Part shown: in pieces, positions 50,915-58,948 of the stretch | Layout: every line of letters starts with the position of its first letter | Position numbering within the stretch: the first letter of the stretch is position 1 | Source of the DNA: Lewinellaceae bacterium | GTDB taxonomy: Bacteria; Bacteroidota; Bacteroidia; Chitinophagales; Saprospiraceae | Direction: 5' to 3' | Length of the DNA stretch: 64,000 nucleotides | NCBI GenBank assembly: GCA_020636275.1 | Contig: JACJYD010000005.1 | Location: 134,001-198,000 of the forward strand | The notes under the pieces: generated by a model | Database searches by the model: none | The model's input: the letters and a program-made list of their open reading frames with translations, nothing else | Told to the model about the DNA's origin: nothing | Translations under genes and position numbers: made by a program

Positions 50915-52786
50915 TTGAACCTCTCTCGCTGGAGCATATTACTAATCGATCTTGGCATCGTGGTTTCGGCCATTCTGGCGGCACATTTGCTTCGCTTCAA
51001 TTTTGAATGGACCAATATCGATTATCACTTCATCCGATGGGGCAGTTGGATATTGCTGGGTTTGCGCCTGGTGGGCTTCCTGGTCCTGAAAACCTATACC
51101 GGCATTATTTTTCACACCGGCCTGGAAGATGCCAAGCGGATCTTTTTGGCGCTGGGCGCAGGTACCCTGGTTCTGGGCGCAGTCCTGAATCCGCTGGGGT
51201 ATGTGTCCACCGGTTATTTTTTTCTGCCCTATTCCATCCTGCTCATCGAATTTTTCCTGTCCATTTTTCTGATGATCAGCTACCGGGCCTTTATCAAGGT
51301 GTTTTACCAGGAGCTGACCTACCGCAACCAGGAGCGGAAACGCGTCATCATATACGGCGCCGGTGGCGGCGGGGTGATGGTGAAACAGGTGTTGGATCGT
51401 GAATTGGGAGGGAATTACAGCGCCAGCGCCTTTGTGGACGACGATGCCCTGTTGCATAAAAAACGACTTTTAGGGGTCGAGATCTTTCCCTATTCCAAGT
51501 TGCCCCGCCTGTTGGGAACCACCAAAGCGGATGTGCTGATCTTTTCGACCATGAGCATTCCCTCCGGGCGCCGGCAGGCGGTGGTGGAGATGTGCCTGCA
51601 GCACGGCATTAAGGTGCTTCATGTGCCGCCGGTGGAAAAATGGATCAATGGCGAGCTGAGCTTCCGTCAGATCCGCGAGATCCGCATCGAAGACCTTTTG
51701 GAGCGGACACCGATCCAACTGGACGAAGCCAATATCGAGCGGCAACTGAGGGGGAAGACCATTTTGATTACCGGCGCCGCAGGCTCTATCGGTAGTGAGA
51801 TCGCCCGGCAGATCATCCGGTTCCACCCAAAGATGTTGGTCTTGCTCGACCAGGGGGAAACGCCTTTACACGAACTGGAACTGGAGATGAAGGGGTATTT
51901 CGGCTTTCCAAATTTTGAAGTCGTATTGGGCGATGTGCGCAATGCCGGCCGGATGCGCCGGGTGTTCGACTTTTTTAAACCCGATTATGTCTATCATGCG
52001 GCGGCCTACAAGCATGTGCCCATGATGGAAAACAACCCCTCTGAAGCCCTGCTTACCAATGTCAAGGGAACGCAGGTGGTGGCGGACCTGTCGGTGGAAT
52101 ACAAGGTGAAAAAATTTGTACTGGTCAGCACAGACAAAGCGGTCAACCCTTCCAGTATCATGGGGGCCAGCAAACGAATGGCGGAGATCTACGTCCAATC
52201 GCTCGACCAGCATTTGCGCGAGGAAGGGGAGCATACCCGGTTTATCACCACCCGTTTTGGGAATGTGCTGGGATCCAGCGGCTCGGTCATCCCGCTCTTC
52301 AAAAAGCAGATAGCTACCGGCGGACCGGTAACGATCACTCACCCGGAGATCACCCGTTTTTTTATGACGATCCCGGAAGCCTGTCAGTTGGTTATGGAAG
52401 CCGGAGCCATGGGGCAGGGTGGGGAGATCTTCGTGTTCGACATGGGCCAGTCGATCCGCATCCTGGACCTGGCCCGCCGCATGATCCGCCTTTCCGGGTT
52501 GGAACCCGACCGGGACATTCCCATCGTGTATACCGGTCTGCGTCCGGGGGAAAAACTCTACGAGGAGGTTCTCAACAACGGGGAAACCACCTTGCCAACC
52601 CATCATCCCAAGATCCTGATCGCCAAGGTGCGGGAATACCCGTTCGAAGAGGTGAGAAGCCAAACGGATGCCCTGATCCGGTTATTCGACACACAGGACA
52701 ACGAGCAGATCGTTTCCCTGCTGAAAAAATTCATACCGGAGTACAAGAGCAATAATTCGATCTTTGAAGAGCTCGACGGTCTATAA
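50915..52786 (+). CDS. Membrane-bound FlaA1/WbpM-type nucleotide-sugar 4,6-dehydratase
   Basis: The 623-residue protein has four N-terminal membrane segments (about 8-26, 45-65, 78-98, 105-125). A CoA-binding-like Rossmann domain (IYGAGGGGVMVKQV) follows, then an extended SDR domain (TGAAGSIGSEIARQI ... YHAAAYKHVPMMENNP ... STDKAVNPSSIMGASKRMAE). The usual Y-x-x-x-K is M-x-x-x-K (MGASK), the Ser-Met-Lys triad known from WbpM-type dehydratases acting on UDP-GlcNAc. The start is TTG at 50915, since no in-frame ATG follows the upstream TGA before the first membrane segment. Confidence 0.92.
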   Translation: MNLSRWSILLIDLGIVVSAILAAHLLRFNFEWTNIDYHFIRWGSWILLGLRLVGFLVLKTYTGIIFHTGLEDAKRIFLALGAGTLVLGAVLNPLGYVSTGYFFLPYSILLIEFFLSIFLMISYRAFIKVFYQELTYRNQERKRVIIYGAGGGGVMVKQVLDRELGGNYSASAFVDDDALLHKKRLLGVEIFPYSKLPRLLGTTKADVLIFSTMSIPSGRRQAVVEMCLQHGIKVLHVPPVEKWINGELSFRQIREIRIEDLLERTPIQLDEANIERQLRGKTILITGAAGSIGSEIARQIIRFHPKMLVLLDQGETPLHELELEMKGYFGFPNFEVVLGDVRNAGRMRRVFDFFKPDYVYHAAAYKHVPMMENNPSEALLTNVKGTQVVADLSVEYKVKKFVLVSTDKAVNPSSIMGASKRMAEIYVQSLDQHLREEGEHTRFITTRFGNVLGSSGSVIPLFKKQIATGGPVTITHPEITRFFMTIPEACQLVMEAGAMGQGGEIFVFDMGQSIRILDLARRMIRLSGLEPDRDIPIVYTGLRPGEKLYEEVLNNGETTLPTHHPKILIAKVREYPFEEVRSQTDALIRLFDTQDNEQIVSLLKKFIPEYKSNNSIFEELDGL

Positions 52787-52800
52787 TTCCAATTCCTGCA

Positions 52801-54591
52801 TCAATCCAGTTTCAACACCTCCAAAAACGCGCGTTGGGGCACTTCGACCTTGCCGAATTGGCGCATGCGTTTTTTCCCTTCCTTTTGCTTTTCTAGCAGC
52901 TTGCGCTTCCGGGTGATATCGCCGCCGTAACACTTGGCGGTCACATCCTTGCGCATGGCGGAGAGGGTTTCGCGGGCGACGATCTTGCCGCCGATGGAGG
53001 CCTGGATGGCGATGACGAACTGCTGACGGGGCAGCAGTTCCTTGAGCTTTTTACAGATCTGACGACCGAAGGCTTCCGCCTTTTCGCGGTGCACCAGGGC
53101 CGACATGGCGTCGACAGGTTCGCTATTGAGGCGGATATCGAGCCGGACGACATCGGTCTCCCGGTAGTCCTTCATATGATAGTCGAAGGAGGCGTAGCCC
53201 CGGGAGATGGACTTTAGTCGATCGTAGAAGTCGAATACGATCTCGGCCAACGGCAGGTCGAAGACGAGCTCAACGCGGTCCTGGGTCAGGTAGAATTGTT
53301 TGATGAGGATGCCCCGCTTGTCCAGGCACAAGGTCATGATCGCTCCGATGTATTCCGGTTTGGTGATGACCTGGGCGTTGATATAGGGCTCTTCGATATA
53401 GTCGACCACCGTGGGGTCAGGCAGTTCGGCAGGAGTGCGGACGACCAGCTTTTCGCCTTTTTTCGTATAGACGAAATAGGTTACGTTGGGCACCGTGGTG
53501 ATCACGTCCTGATCGAATTCGCGCATGAGGCGTTCCTGGACGATATCGAGGTGCAGCATGCCGAGGAAGCCGCAACGGAAACCGAAACCCAGGGCGGCGG
53601 AGGTTTCCGGCTCGAAGACGAGGGATGCGTCGTTGAGCTGGAGTTTTTCCAGGCTGTCGCGCAGGTCCTCGTAGTCGTCGTTGTCGAGCGGGAAGATACC
53701 GGCGAAGACCATGGGCTTGACGTCTTCAAAGCCCTTTACAGCCTCTTTGCAGGGCGTTTCCACATGGGTGATCGTATCCCCCACCTTGATCTCTTTGGAA
53801 ACCTTGATGCCGGTGATGATGTAGCCCACGTTGCCGGCGCTGAGTTCGGATTGAGCTTGCAATTGCATTTTCAGCACGCCCACTTCGTCGGCTTCGTACA
53901 CTTTTCCGGTGTAGAAAAAGCGCACTTTGTCACCCTTTTTCAGGGTACCGTTCATGATCCGATAGTAGGCGATCACTCCGCGAAAGGAGTTGAACACCGA
54001 GTCGAAGATCAGCGCCTGAAGGGGGCCGTCGGGATCGCCTGCAGGTTCGGGGATACGCTCCACGATGGCATTCATGATATCGGGCACCCCCTGGCCGGTT
54101 TTTCCGCTGGCCAGGATGATATCTTCCTTATCGCAACCGATCAGGTCGATGATCTGTTCGGCTACTTCATCGATCATGGCGCTTTCCATGTCGATCTTGT
54201 TAAGGATGGGGATGATCGTCAGGTTGTGATCGATCGCCAGGTACAGGTTGGAAATGGTCTGCGCCTGGATGCCCTGGGTGGCATCGACCAGTAGCAAAGC
54301 GCCTTCGCAAGCAGCGATGGAGCGCGACACCTCGTAGGAGAAGTCGACGTGACCGGGCGTATCGATCATATTGAACACATAGGCCTGACCATCCGAATGC
54401 AAATAATTCATCTGGATGGCATGGCTTTTTATGGTAATCCCGCGTTCTCTTTCCAGGTCCATATCGTCCAAGGCCTGGTCTTTCATATCGCGCTCGGAGA
54501 TCGTCTTGGTATATTCCAGCAGGCGATCGGAGAGCGTACTCTTACCGTGGTCGATATGGGCAATCACACAAAAATTCCTGATATTCTTCAT
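52801..54591 (-). CDS. lepA: Elongation factor 4 (LepA)
   Basis: The 596-residue translational GTPase (from ATG 54591, MKNIRNFCVIAHIDHGKST) has G1 AHIDHGKST, G3 DTPGHVDF and G4 NKID. Domain II and the LepA-specific C-terminal domain follow (GYASFDYHMKDYRETDVVRL ... AKCYGGDITRKRKLLEKQKE). It back-translocates or remodels stalled ribosomes. An upstream TTG at 54600 is less likely. It is monocistronic and convergent with the dehydratase gene. Confidence 0.97.
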   Translation of the reverse strand: MKNIRNFCVIAHIDHGKSTLSDRLLEYTKTISERDMKDQALDDMDLERERGITIKSHAIQMNYLHSDGQAYVFNMIDTPGHVDFSYEVSRSIAACEGALLLVDATQGIQAQTISNLYLAIDHNLTIIPILNKIDMESAMIDEVAEQIIDLIGCDKEDIILASGKTGQGVPDIMNAIVERIPEPAGDPDGPLQALIFDSVFNSFRGVIAYYRIMNGTLKKGDKVRFFYTGKVYEADEVGVLKMQLQAQSELSAGNVGYIITGIKVSKEIKVGDTITHVETPCKEAVKGFEDVKPMVFAGIFPLDNDDYEDLRDSLEKLQLNDASLVFEPETSAALGFGFRCGFLGMLHLDIVQERLMREFDQDVITTVPNVTYFVYTKKGEKLVVRTPAELPDPTVVDYIEEPYINAQVITKPEYIGAIMTLCLDKRGILIKQFYLTQDRVELVFDLPLAEIVFDFYDRLKSISRGYASFDYHMKDYRETDVVRLDIRLNSEPVDAMSALVHREKAEAFGRQICKKLKELLPRQQFVIAIQASIGGKIVARETLSAMRKDVTAKCYGGDITRKRKLLEKQKEGKKRMRQFGKVEVPQRAFLEVLKLD

Positions 54592-54697
54592 AGGGCGCAA
54601 ATATACGCGATATTAACGTTCAAAGGATGCGTTACTTTTAGGAAAAGAAACATTAAACGACAAGAAGGGGTGGCCTTGGCCACTAAAAAAATTCCGT

Positions 54698-55756
54698 ATG
54701 CAAATTAGGACCTTTTTCATTATCGCGCTTGTCTGGGGCGGAGGATTTTCGCTTTATGCGCAGGAGGTATTCGACAGCACCCTGGTCATCGATCGCGCGG
54801 AGGTATATTTCGATGTCAATGACGACGTGTTGCAGCCCGGAGAAGATTCGATCCTGCAATCCTTTGCCGATAAGTGCAAAACAACCAACCGGCGGTTTTT
54901 GCAGATCGCGGGGCATACCGATGCCGACGGGAGCGAAGCCTTCAACCAGGCGCTTTCCCAGCGACGGGCGGAGACCGTTCGGCGCTTTCTGGAAGCGCAG
55001 GGGATACCCGCCGAACAAATGAAGGTGACCCCCTATGGCGAAAGCCACCCCCAGGCTACCAATGCTACGGAGGAAGGAAAGCAGTTGAACCGGCGGGCGA
55101 CGGTAGAATTGTGGCAGCGGACCCAGATGACCTGGCTCGCCGGACAAGTGGTCGATGCGGAGACGAAGCAAGGTATTCAGGCCATGGTGGGCCTTCGTTC
55201 GAGATATTTGGTCGACTCCCTTCAGACCGATACGGCGGGTTTTTTCCGGGCCCCGGTTCCCGACCGCATGCCCGTGGAAGTTTCGGTATTCGCACCGGGT
55301 TATTTTTTCGAAACCCAGACGCTGGTGCCCAATAGCATCAAGCCCATACAGGTAGAATTTCCGTTGCCGCCGGCCCTGGAAGGAGAGGTGATGACCCTCA
55401 AGAATTTTTATTTCGTAGGAAACCAGGACACCTTGTTGCCCAAATCGGAGCCCGAGTTGCCCAAGCTCTTGAAATTCATGCAATTCAATCCCGATATCCG
55501 CATTGAGATCGCCGGGCATATCAACCTGCCCAACAATCCACCCGTTACAAAAGAAAGCTGGAATTACGGGCTGTCGGTGCGAAGGGCCAAGCGCGTGTAC
55601 ACCTATCTGGTCGAGCACGGTATCGACCCCGACCGGATGAGCTATAAAGGGTACGGCAATTGGGAGATGGTCTTTCCACATGCCCGGCTGGAAAAAGAGC
55701 AGGCCTTAAACAGGCGGGTGGAGATCCGCATCCTGGAAAAAGGCAAAAAGAAGTAA
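54698..55756 (+). CDS. Outer-envelope protein with two OmpA-like domains
   Basis: The protein has 352 residues. Signal peptide (MQIRTFFIIALVWGGGFSLYA), then a first OmpA-like domain (about 25-130: IAGHTDADGSEAFNQALSQR and NRRATVELW). A carboxypeptidase-regulatory-like beta segment (about 145-225) follows, then a second OmpA-like domain (about 235-345: EIAGHINLPNNPP ... SVRRAKRVYTYLVEHGIDPD). The first keeps the peptidoglycan-binding D and R pattern. The second has NLPNN in place of D-x-D/T-D, so it may not bind peptidoglycan. A bidirectional terminator follows. Confidence 0.88.
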   Translation: MQIRTFFIIALVWGGGFSLYAQEVFDSTLVIDRAEVYFDVNDDVLQPGEDSILQSFADKCKTTNRRFLQIAGHTDADGSEAFNQALSQRRAETVRRFLEAQGIPAEQMKVTPYGESHPQATNATEEGKQLNRRATVELWQRTQMTWLAGQVVDAETKQGIQAMVGLRSRYLVDSLQTDTAGFFRAPVPDRMPVEVSVFAPGYFFETQTLVPNSIKPIQVEFPLPPALEGEVMTLKNFYFVGNQDTLLPKSEPELPKLLKFMQFNPDIRIEIAGHINLPNNPPVTKESWNYGLSVRRAKRVYTYLVEHGIDPDRMSYKGYGNWEMVFPHARLEKEQALNRRVEIRILEKGKKK

Positions 55757-55790
55757 AAAAAAGGCCGCCCCGGGGCGGCCTTTTTTTACT
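55752..55790. terminator. Perfect bidirectional terminator
   Basis: GGCCGCCCC/GGGGCGGCC with A- and T-tracts forms a near-perfect palindrome overlapping the OmpA-protein stop codon. Confidence 0.85.
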
Positions 55791-55965
55791 TAAAAGTAGT
55801 TTCTTGCTTATTTGTTTGGATGTCGTGTGTAAGATGTGTTATTCCATTAGCGACAGTACAAAGATGGGGAACAAAATTTTAATACACTCGGATAAAATTT
55901 CGATATTGTCCGCTGGATTATAGTTTAAAGTAATAAACTTAAAGTGTATAGTTGTATGATTATCA

Positions 55966-55993
55966 ACTAAAAACTAAAAATTAAAAACTAAAA
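55966..55993. repeat. Heptamer tandem repeat ACTAAAA x4
   Basis: Four 7-base units (ACTAAAA, ACTAAAA, ATTAAAA, ACTAAAA) end 25 bp before the ATG at 56019. They place a simple-sequence tract in the leader or promoter of that gene. Confidence 0.7.
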
Positions 55994-56018
55994 AATCCAC
56001 AATATTGTCCCCCTGAAC

Positions 56019-57455
56019 ATGTCGAATCCAAAAATTTTATTTCTGCTATCCGGGCTTAAAAAAAAGGAGTTGGAGGACTTCCGGCAGTTCCTTCGCATGC
56101 CTTTGGTGAATACGAACAGCACTTTATTCCAGCTTTTGGACCATTTGATCCCGATGTACCCGGGTTTTCCGGAAGAACAGGTGGAGAAGGAGGCGATCCA
56201 TGCCGCCCTTTTTCCGAAACAAGCCTACAAGGAAAAGCGCATCCGAAGCCTGTTCTCCGATCTGGCGCAAAAGATCCTTGACTATTACAGTTGGAGGGCC
56301 CTTTCGGAAAATCATTTTACGAAGCAATTTATGACCGCGGAGGGTCTCCGGGGGCGGGGCCTTTCGGACCTGGCTACCCGATACGGGGGTCAGGTCGTGC
56401 AAAAACTGGACGCTGAAGAGGAGGTTCCGGTGGAACAGCGGCACCTGACCGGATTTCAACTCCACGAATTGTTGTTAGAAGAAAACGATAACGATATGGA
56501 GCTTGCAGAGCGCGCGCAGCACCATCTCGATCAATTTTTTATGTTGTCGAAGCTGCGGCTGGCTTCCCTGCAGGTTTCCAGAAAGGGGTATCTGGCCGGT
56601 TCCAGTCCGATCCGGTTTTTGGAGACCTTGCTTGAAGAAAAGGAGAGGGCGCAATTGCCGATCGTGGGCCAATTGTACCACAGGCTGGTCGGATTGCTGG
56701 CGAATGGATTTGAGGAAAGCGCTTTTGAGGAAGCCAAGACTCTTTTTTTTCAGGAGGTTCCCAACCTGAAATTCCGCGACCGCCGGGCCCTTTTCCAGGC
56801 GCTCTTGAATATTTCCGTGCGGGTGAGTAACGAACAAGGAACAGCGGCCAATCACCTGCGAACCTGGGACCTCTACCAGCAAGGACTTCGATCGCAGGCG
56901 GCTTTTATGGAAAACGGCGAATTGAGCGAGACCACGTTCACCAATATCGTGATCAACGGCGCGGTGATCGGGGAATTTGAAAAGGCCGAGCAGTTTATCC
57001 GCGATTATGTATCCAGGCTGGCGCCGGAAATAAGGGAGAATGCGGTGGAATTAGGGCTTGCCTATTTGCACTACCATCAAAAGGACTACGATAAGGTGAT
57101 CGGTTTGTTGCAAAATGTGGTGTATACCTCGGTGTCGTACGCCGTTCGTGGGCGGTCCCTGTTGCTCCGTACCTATTTCGACCAGGCCACCGGGAGGCCC
57201 CTGGTGTTCAGCGATCCGTTTTATTCCCTGCTGGAGGCTTTTTACCGGTACGTCCGGCGAAACAAAGAGCTTTCACCCGAACGAAAAGAGACCTACCTGA
57301 ATTTCGTTTCCTTTACCAAAAGCCTGGCGCAGGTGGCCACGGCCGGCCGGCCCTATGCAGGCCTGGGAAGAGTTAAGGAAAATATTGCCCAAAGCGAGCG
57401 GGTCGCTCTCAAAGAATGGCTGTTGGAGCGCGCCCAATTTATTGAGAGGTATTGA
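56019..57455 (+). CDS. Large helical (TPR-like) protein of unknown function
   Basis: The 478-residue soluble protein has no signal peptide. It is predicted almost fully helical, with paired helices resembling degenerate TPRs (for example GLAYLHYHQKDYDKVIGLLQ near 345-365). Its N-terminus begins with a Lys/Glu-rich helix (LSGLKKKELEDFRQFLRMPL). I recognise no named domain; it appears to be an orphan typical of Saprospiria-like genomes. It is monocistronic with a heptamer-repeat leader and a terminator. Confidence 0.7.
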   Translation: MSNPKILFLLSGLKKKELEDFRQFLRMPLVNTNSTLFQLLDHLIPMYPGFPEEQVEKEAIHAALFPKQAYKEKRIRSLFSDLAQKILDYYSWRALSENHFTKQFMTAEGLRGRGLSDLATRYGGQVVQKLDAEEEVPVEQRHLTGFQLHELLLEENDNDMELAERAQHHLDQFFMLSKLRLASLQVSRKGYLAGSSPIRFLETLLEEKERAQLPIVGQLYHRLVGLLANGFEESAFEEAKTLFFQEVPNLKFRDRRALFQALLNISVRVSNEQGTAANHLRTWDLYQQGLRSQAAFMENGELSETTFTNIVINGAVIGEFEKAEQFIRDYVSRLAPEIRENAVELGLAYLHYHQKDYDKVIGLLQNVVYTSVSYAVRGRSLLLRTYFDQATGRPLVFSDPFYSLLEAFYRYVRRNKELSPERKETYLNFVSFTKSLAQVATAGRPYAGLGRVKENIAQSERVALKEWLLERAQFIERY

Positions 57456-57463
57456 TCAAAAAA

Positions 57464-57494
57464 AAACGGCTCCCCATTTTCAGGGGAGCCGTTT
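57464..57494. terminator. Bidirectional terminator after the helical protein
   Basis: AAACGGCTCCCC (57464-57475) pairs with GGGGAGCCGTTT (57483-57494), with an A-run before it. It would also end the small minus-strand gene at 57518-57592. Confidence 0.85.
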
Positions 57495-57517
57495 CTCCAT
57501 TGGAGAGATCTTTTCAA

Positions 57518-57592
57518 TTATGCATCGAGAAAATCTTCTCCGCTTTCTTTCTTGGAGGTGGATGTCAGTAGTAGTTTTTGTGCATTTTTCAT
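57518..57592 (-). CDS. Candidate 24-residue small protein
   Basis: ATG at 57592 to TAA at 57518 encodes a 24-residue hydrophilic peptide starting MKNAQKLLLTSTSKKESG and ending DFLDA. A terminator lies just downstream on the same strand. It has no hydrophobic core and no obvious ribosome site, which is normal for Bacteroidota. It could be a peptide gene or a chance frame in a 690 bp gap between larger genes. Confidence 0.3.
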   Translation of the reverse strand: MKNAQKLLLTSTSKKESGEDFLDA

Positions 57593-57594
57593 GA

Positions 57595-57829
57595 GTGGAC
57601 CATTTATTGTGTTTATTGAGTAGCCAGACTGAAACACAACAATGGCCAAAGGTTAACAATAAATAGTCGGAGTTTGGGGGGAGAAGGGAAACGCAACTGT
57701 AACAGGCTGGATACGAAGCAGCCCTTTTACCTCACAATGATATTCGATTTTTTCGAAATATGAACAAGTTTTCCTGCTTAAAAGTGTCAGCGGCTTAACA
57801 TATTTAGGGAAAGGTAGGAAAAGACATAG
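57595..57829. other. Gene-free part of the 57.5-58.1 kb gap
   Basis: I see no protein gene, tRNA or long repeat in this 235 bp stretch. Promoter elements are not convincing. Confidence 0.4.
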
Positions 57830-57867
57830 AAAAGGCTTTCGCCGACCTGGTCGGGAAAGCCTTTTTT
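57830..57867. terminator. Bidirectional terminator-like hairpin
   Basis: AAAAGGCTTTC and GAAAGCCTTTTTT enclose CCGACC/GGTCGG-type pairing, giving a long stem with T-runs on both strands. No gene ends here except the small minus-strand frame at 57897-57965. Confidence 0.7.
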
Positions 57868-57896
57868 CTCATCGTGTTAGCTCTAGGATTCGGTTT

Positions 57897-57965
57897 TCAG
57901 GCTTTTGCTACGACTTCGTAACGGAATAACAACACGATAAGCAGCAATACTGATGCAATGATCAT
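57897..57965 (-). CDS. Candidate 22-residue single-membrane-segment peptide
   Basis: ATG at 57965 to TGA at 57897 encodes MIIASVLLLIVLLFRYEVVA plus two residues. It is an almost purely hydrophobic segment capped by charged residues, as in small membrane peptides. It is enclosed by its own terminator (57830-57867) and by that of the superoxide dismutase gene upstream (58075-58108). It is therefore an independent transcription unit if expressed. Confidence 0.4.
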   Translation of the reverse strand: MIIASVLLLIVLLFRYEVVAKA

Positions 57966-58074
57966 GGGATGGGATTTTTTTGGATTATTGAATATGTTCG
58001 TTCGATATGTTCTGTCCCAATTAGTCTGCAAGATAGGAGTTTTGTCAAAATGCCGCAAGGTTATATTTGAAAAA

Positions 58075-58108
58075 AAATAAAGGGCGCTCTTTCGGGCGCC
58101 CTTTATTT
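58075..58108 (-). terminator. Terminator of the superoxide dismutase gene
   Basis: Arms 58075-58087 and 58096-58108 (AAATAAAGGGCGC and complement) are followed on the minus strand by a T-rich run. Confidence 0.85.
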
Positions 58109-58148
58109 TATAAAGATAAGCGGGGCGCCACAGCGCCTCGCCTGAAAA

Positions 58149-58781
58149 CTAGAATTTGCTACCGCCGGTGTTGGCATCGTTGTACCGCTTGGTCACTTCA
58201 TGCCAGTTGATGACGTTGAAGAAGGCGCCAATATAGTCGGGGCGGCGGTTCTGGTAGTTGAGATAGTAGGCGTGTTCCCACACGTCCAGACCCAGGATGG
58301 GTTTGCCATTGTAGTCATTGACATCCATCAGGGGGTTGTCCTGGTTGGGGGTAGAGCAGATGAAGAGTTTATCTTTCGGATCGACGCAAAGCCAGGCCCA
58401 GCCGGAGCCGAATACCGTAGCGGCGGCGTTGGAGAAATCCTTTTTGAAATTTTCGAACGAACCGAAATCGCGCTCGATCGCCTTGGTGATATTCATCTGA
58501 GCGGTGGGTTCTCCGCCGCCGTTGGGCGACATGATCTCCCAGAACAGGCTGTGGTTGTAGTAGCCGCCGCCGTTGTTGCGCACGGCGCCTCCGTGTTTGG
58601 AAACCTGGGCCAGGATATCTTCGATCTTCATATCGTCGAGTGGAGTGCCGGCAATGGCGGCGTTGAGCTTGTCCGTATAACCACCGTGGTGTTTGCCGTG
58701 GTGGATCTCCATGGTGCGTGCATCGATGTTGGGTTCCAGTGCGTCGAACCCATAAGGAAGGTCTGGAAGTTTGAAAGCCAT
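58149..58781 (-). CDS. sodA: Superoxide dismutase, Fe/Mn family (probably Mn)
   Basis: The 210-residue protein has the metal ligands H27 (HHGKHH), H77 (YYNHSLFW), D166 and H170 (DVWEHAYY). The second-shell Gln lies in the C-terminal half (Q147 in NQDNP), an arrangement typical of the Mn type. It destroys superoxide in the cytoplasm; no signal peptide is present. It is monocistronic, divergent from fumC, with a promoter candidate upstream. Confidence 0.96.
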   Translation of the reverse strand: MAFKLPDLPYGFDALEPNIDARTMEIHHGKHHGGYTDKLNAAIAGTPLDDMKIEDILAQVSKHGGAVRNNGGGYYNHSLFWEIMSPNGGGEPTAQMNITKAIERDFGSFENFKKDFSNAAATVFGSGWAWLCVDPKDKLFICSTPNQDNPLMDVNDYNGKPILGLDVWEHAYYLNYQNRRPDYIGAFFNVINWHEVTKRYNDANTGGSKF

Positions 58782-58837
58782 AATTCAATTTTTATTTAGG
58801 ATGGTATCTTGAAATGAATACTCCTTTTTAACAGAGT

Positions 58838-58870
58838 CAAAAGCAAGAAGTTTATAGTCAACCCCTCAAA
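58838..58870 (-). promoter_or_regulatory. Promoter candidate for the superoxide dismutase gene
   Basis: On the minus strand TTTG (58870-58867) and TGCTTTTG (58845-58838) are 21 bases apart, matching the Bacteroidota pattern with one change. Confidence 0.4.
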
Positions 58871-58889
58871 AATAACAAATGCAGTGGCC

Positions 58890-58917
58890 TTTATGCCCTT
58901 TGCGTTTGTTAACTTTG
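58890..58917 (+). promoter_or_regulatory. Promoter candidate for fumC
   Basis: TTTA (58890-58893) and a perfect TAACTTTG (58910-58917) are separated by 16 bases. The start codon is 32 bp downstream of the -7 element. Confidence 0.45.
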
Positions 58918-58948
58918 TACGTTTTCCTAATCACTTAAATCATCCGAT

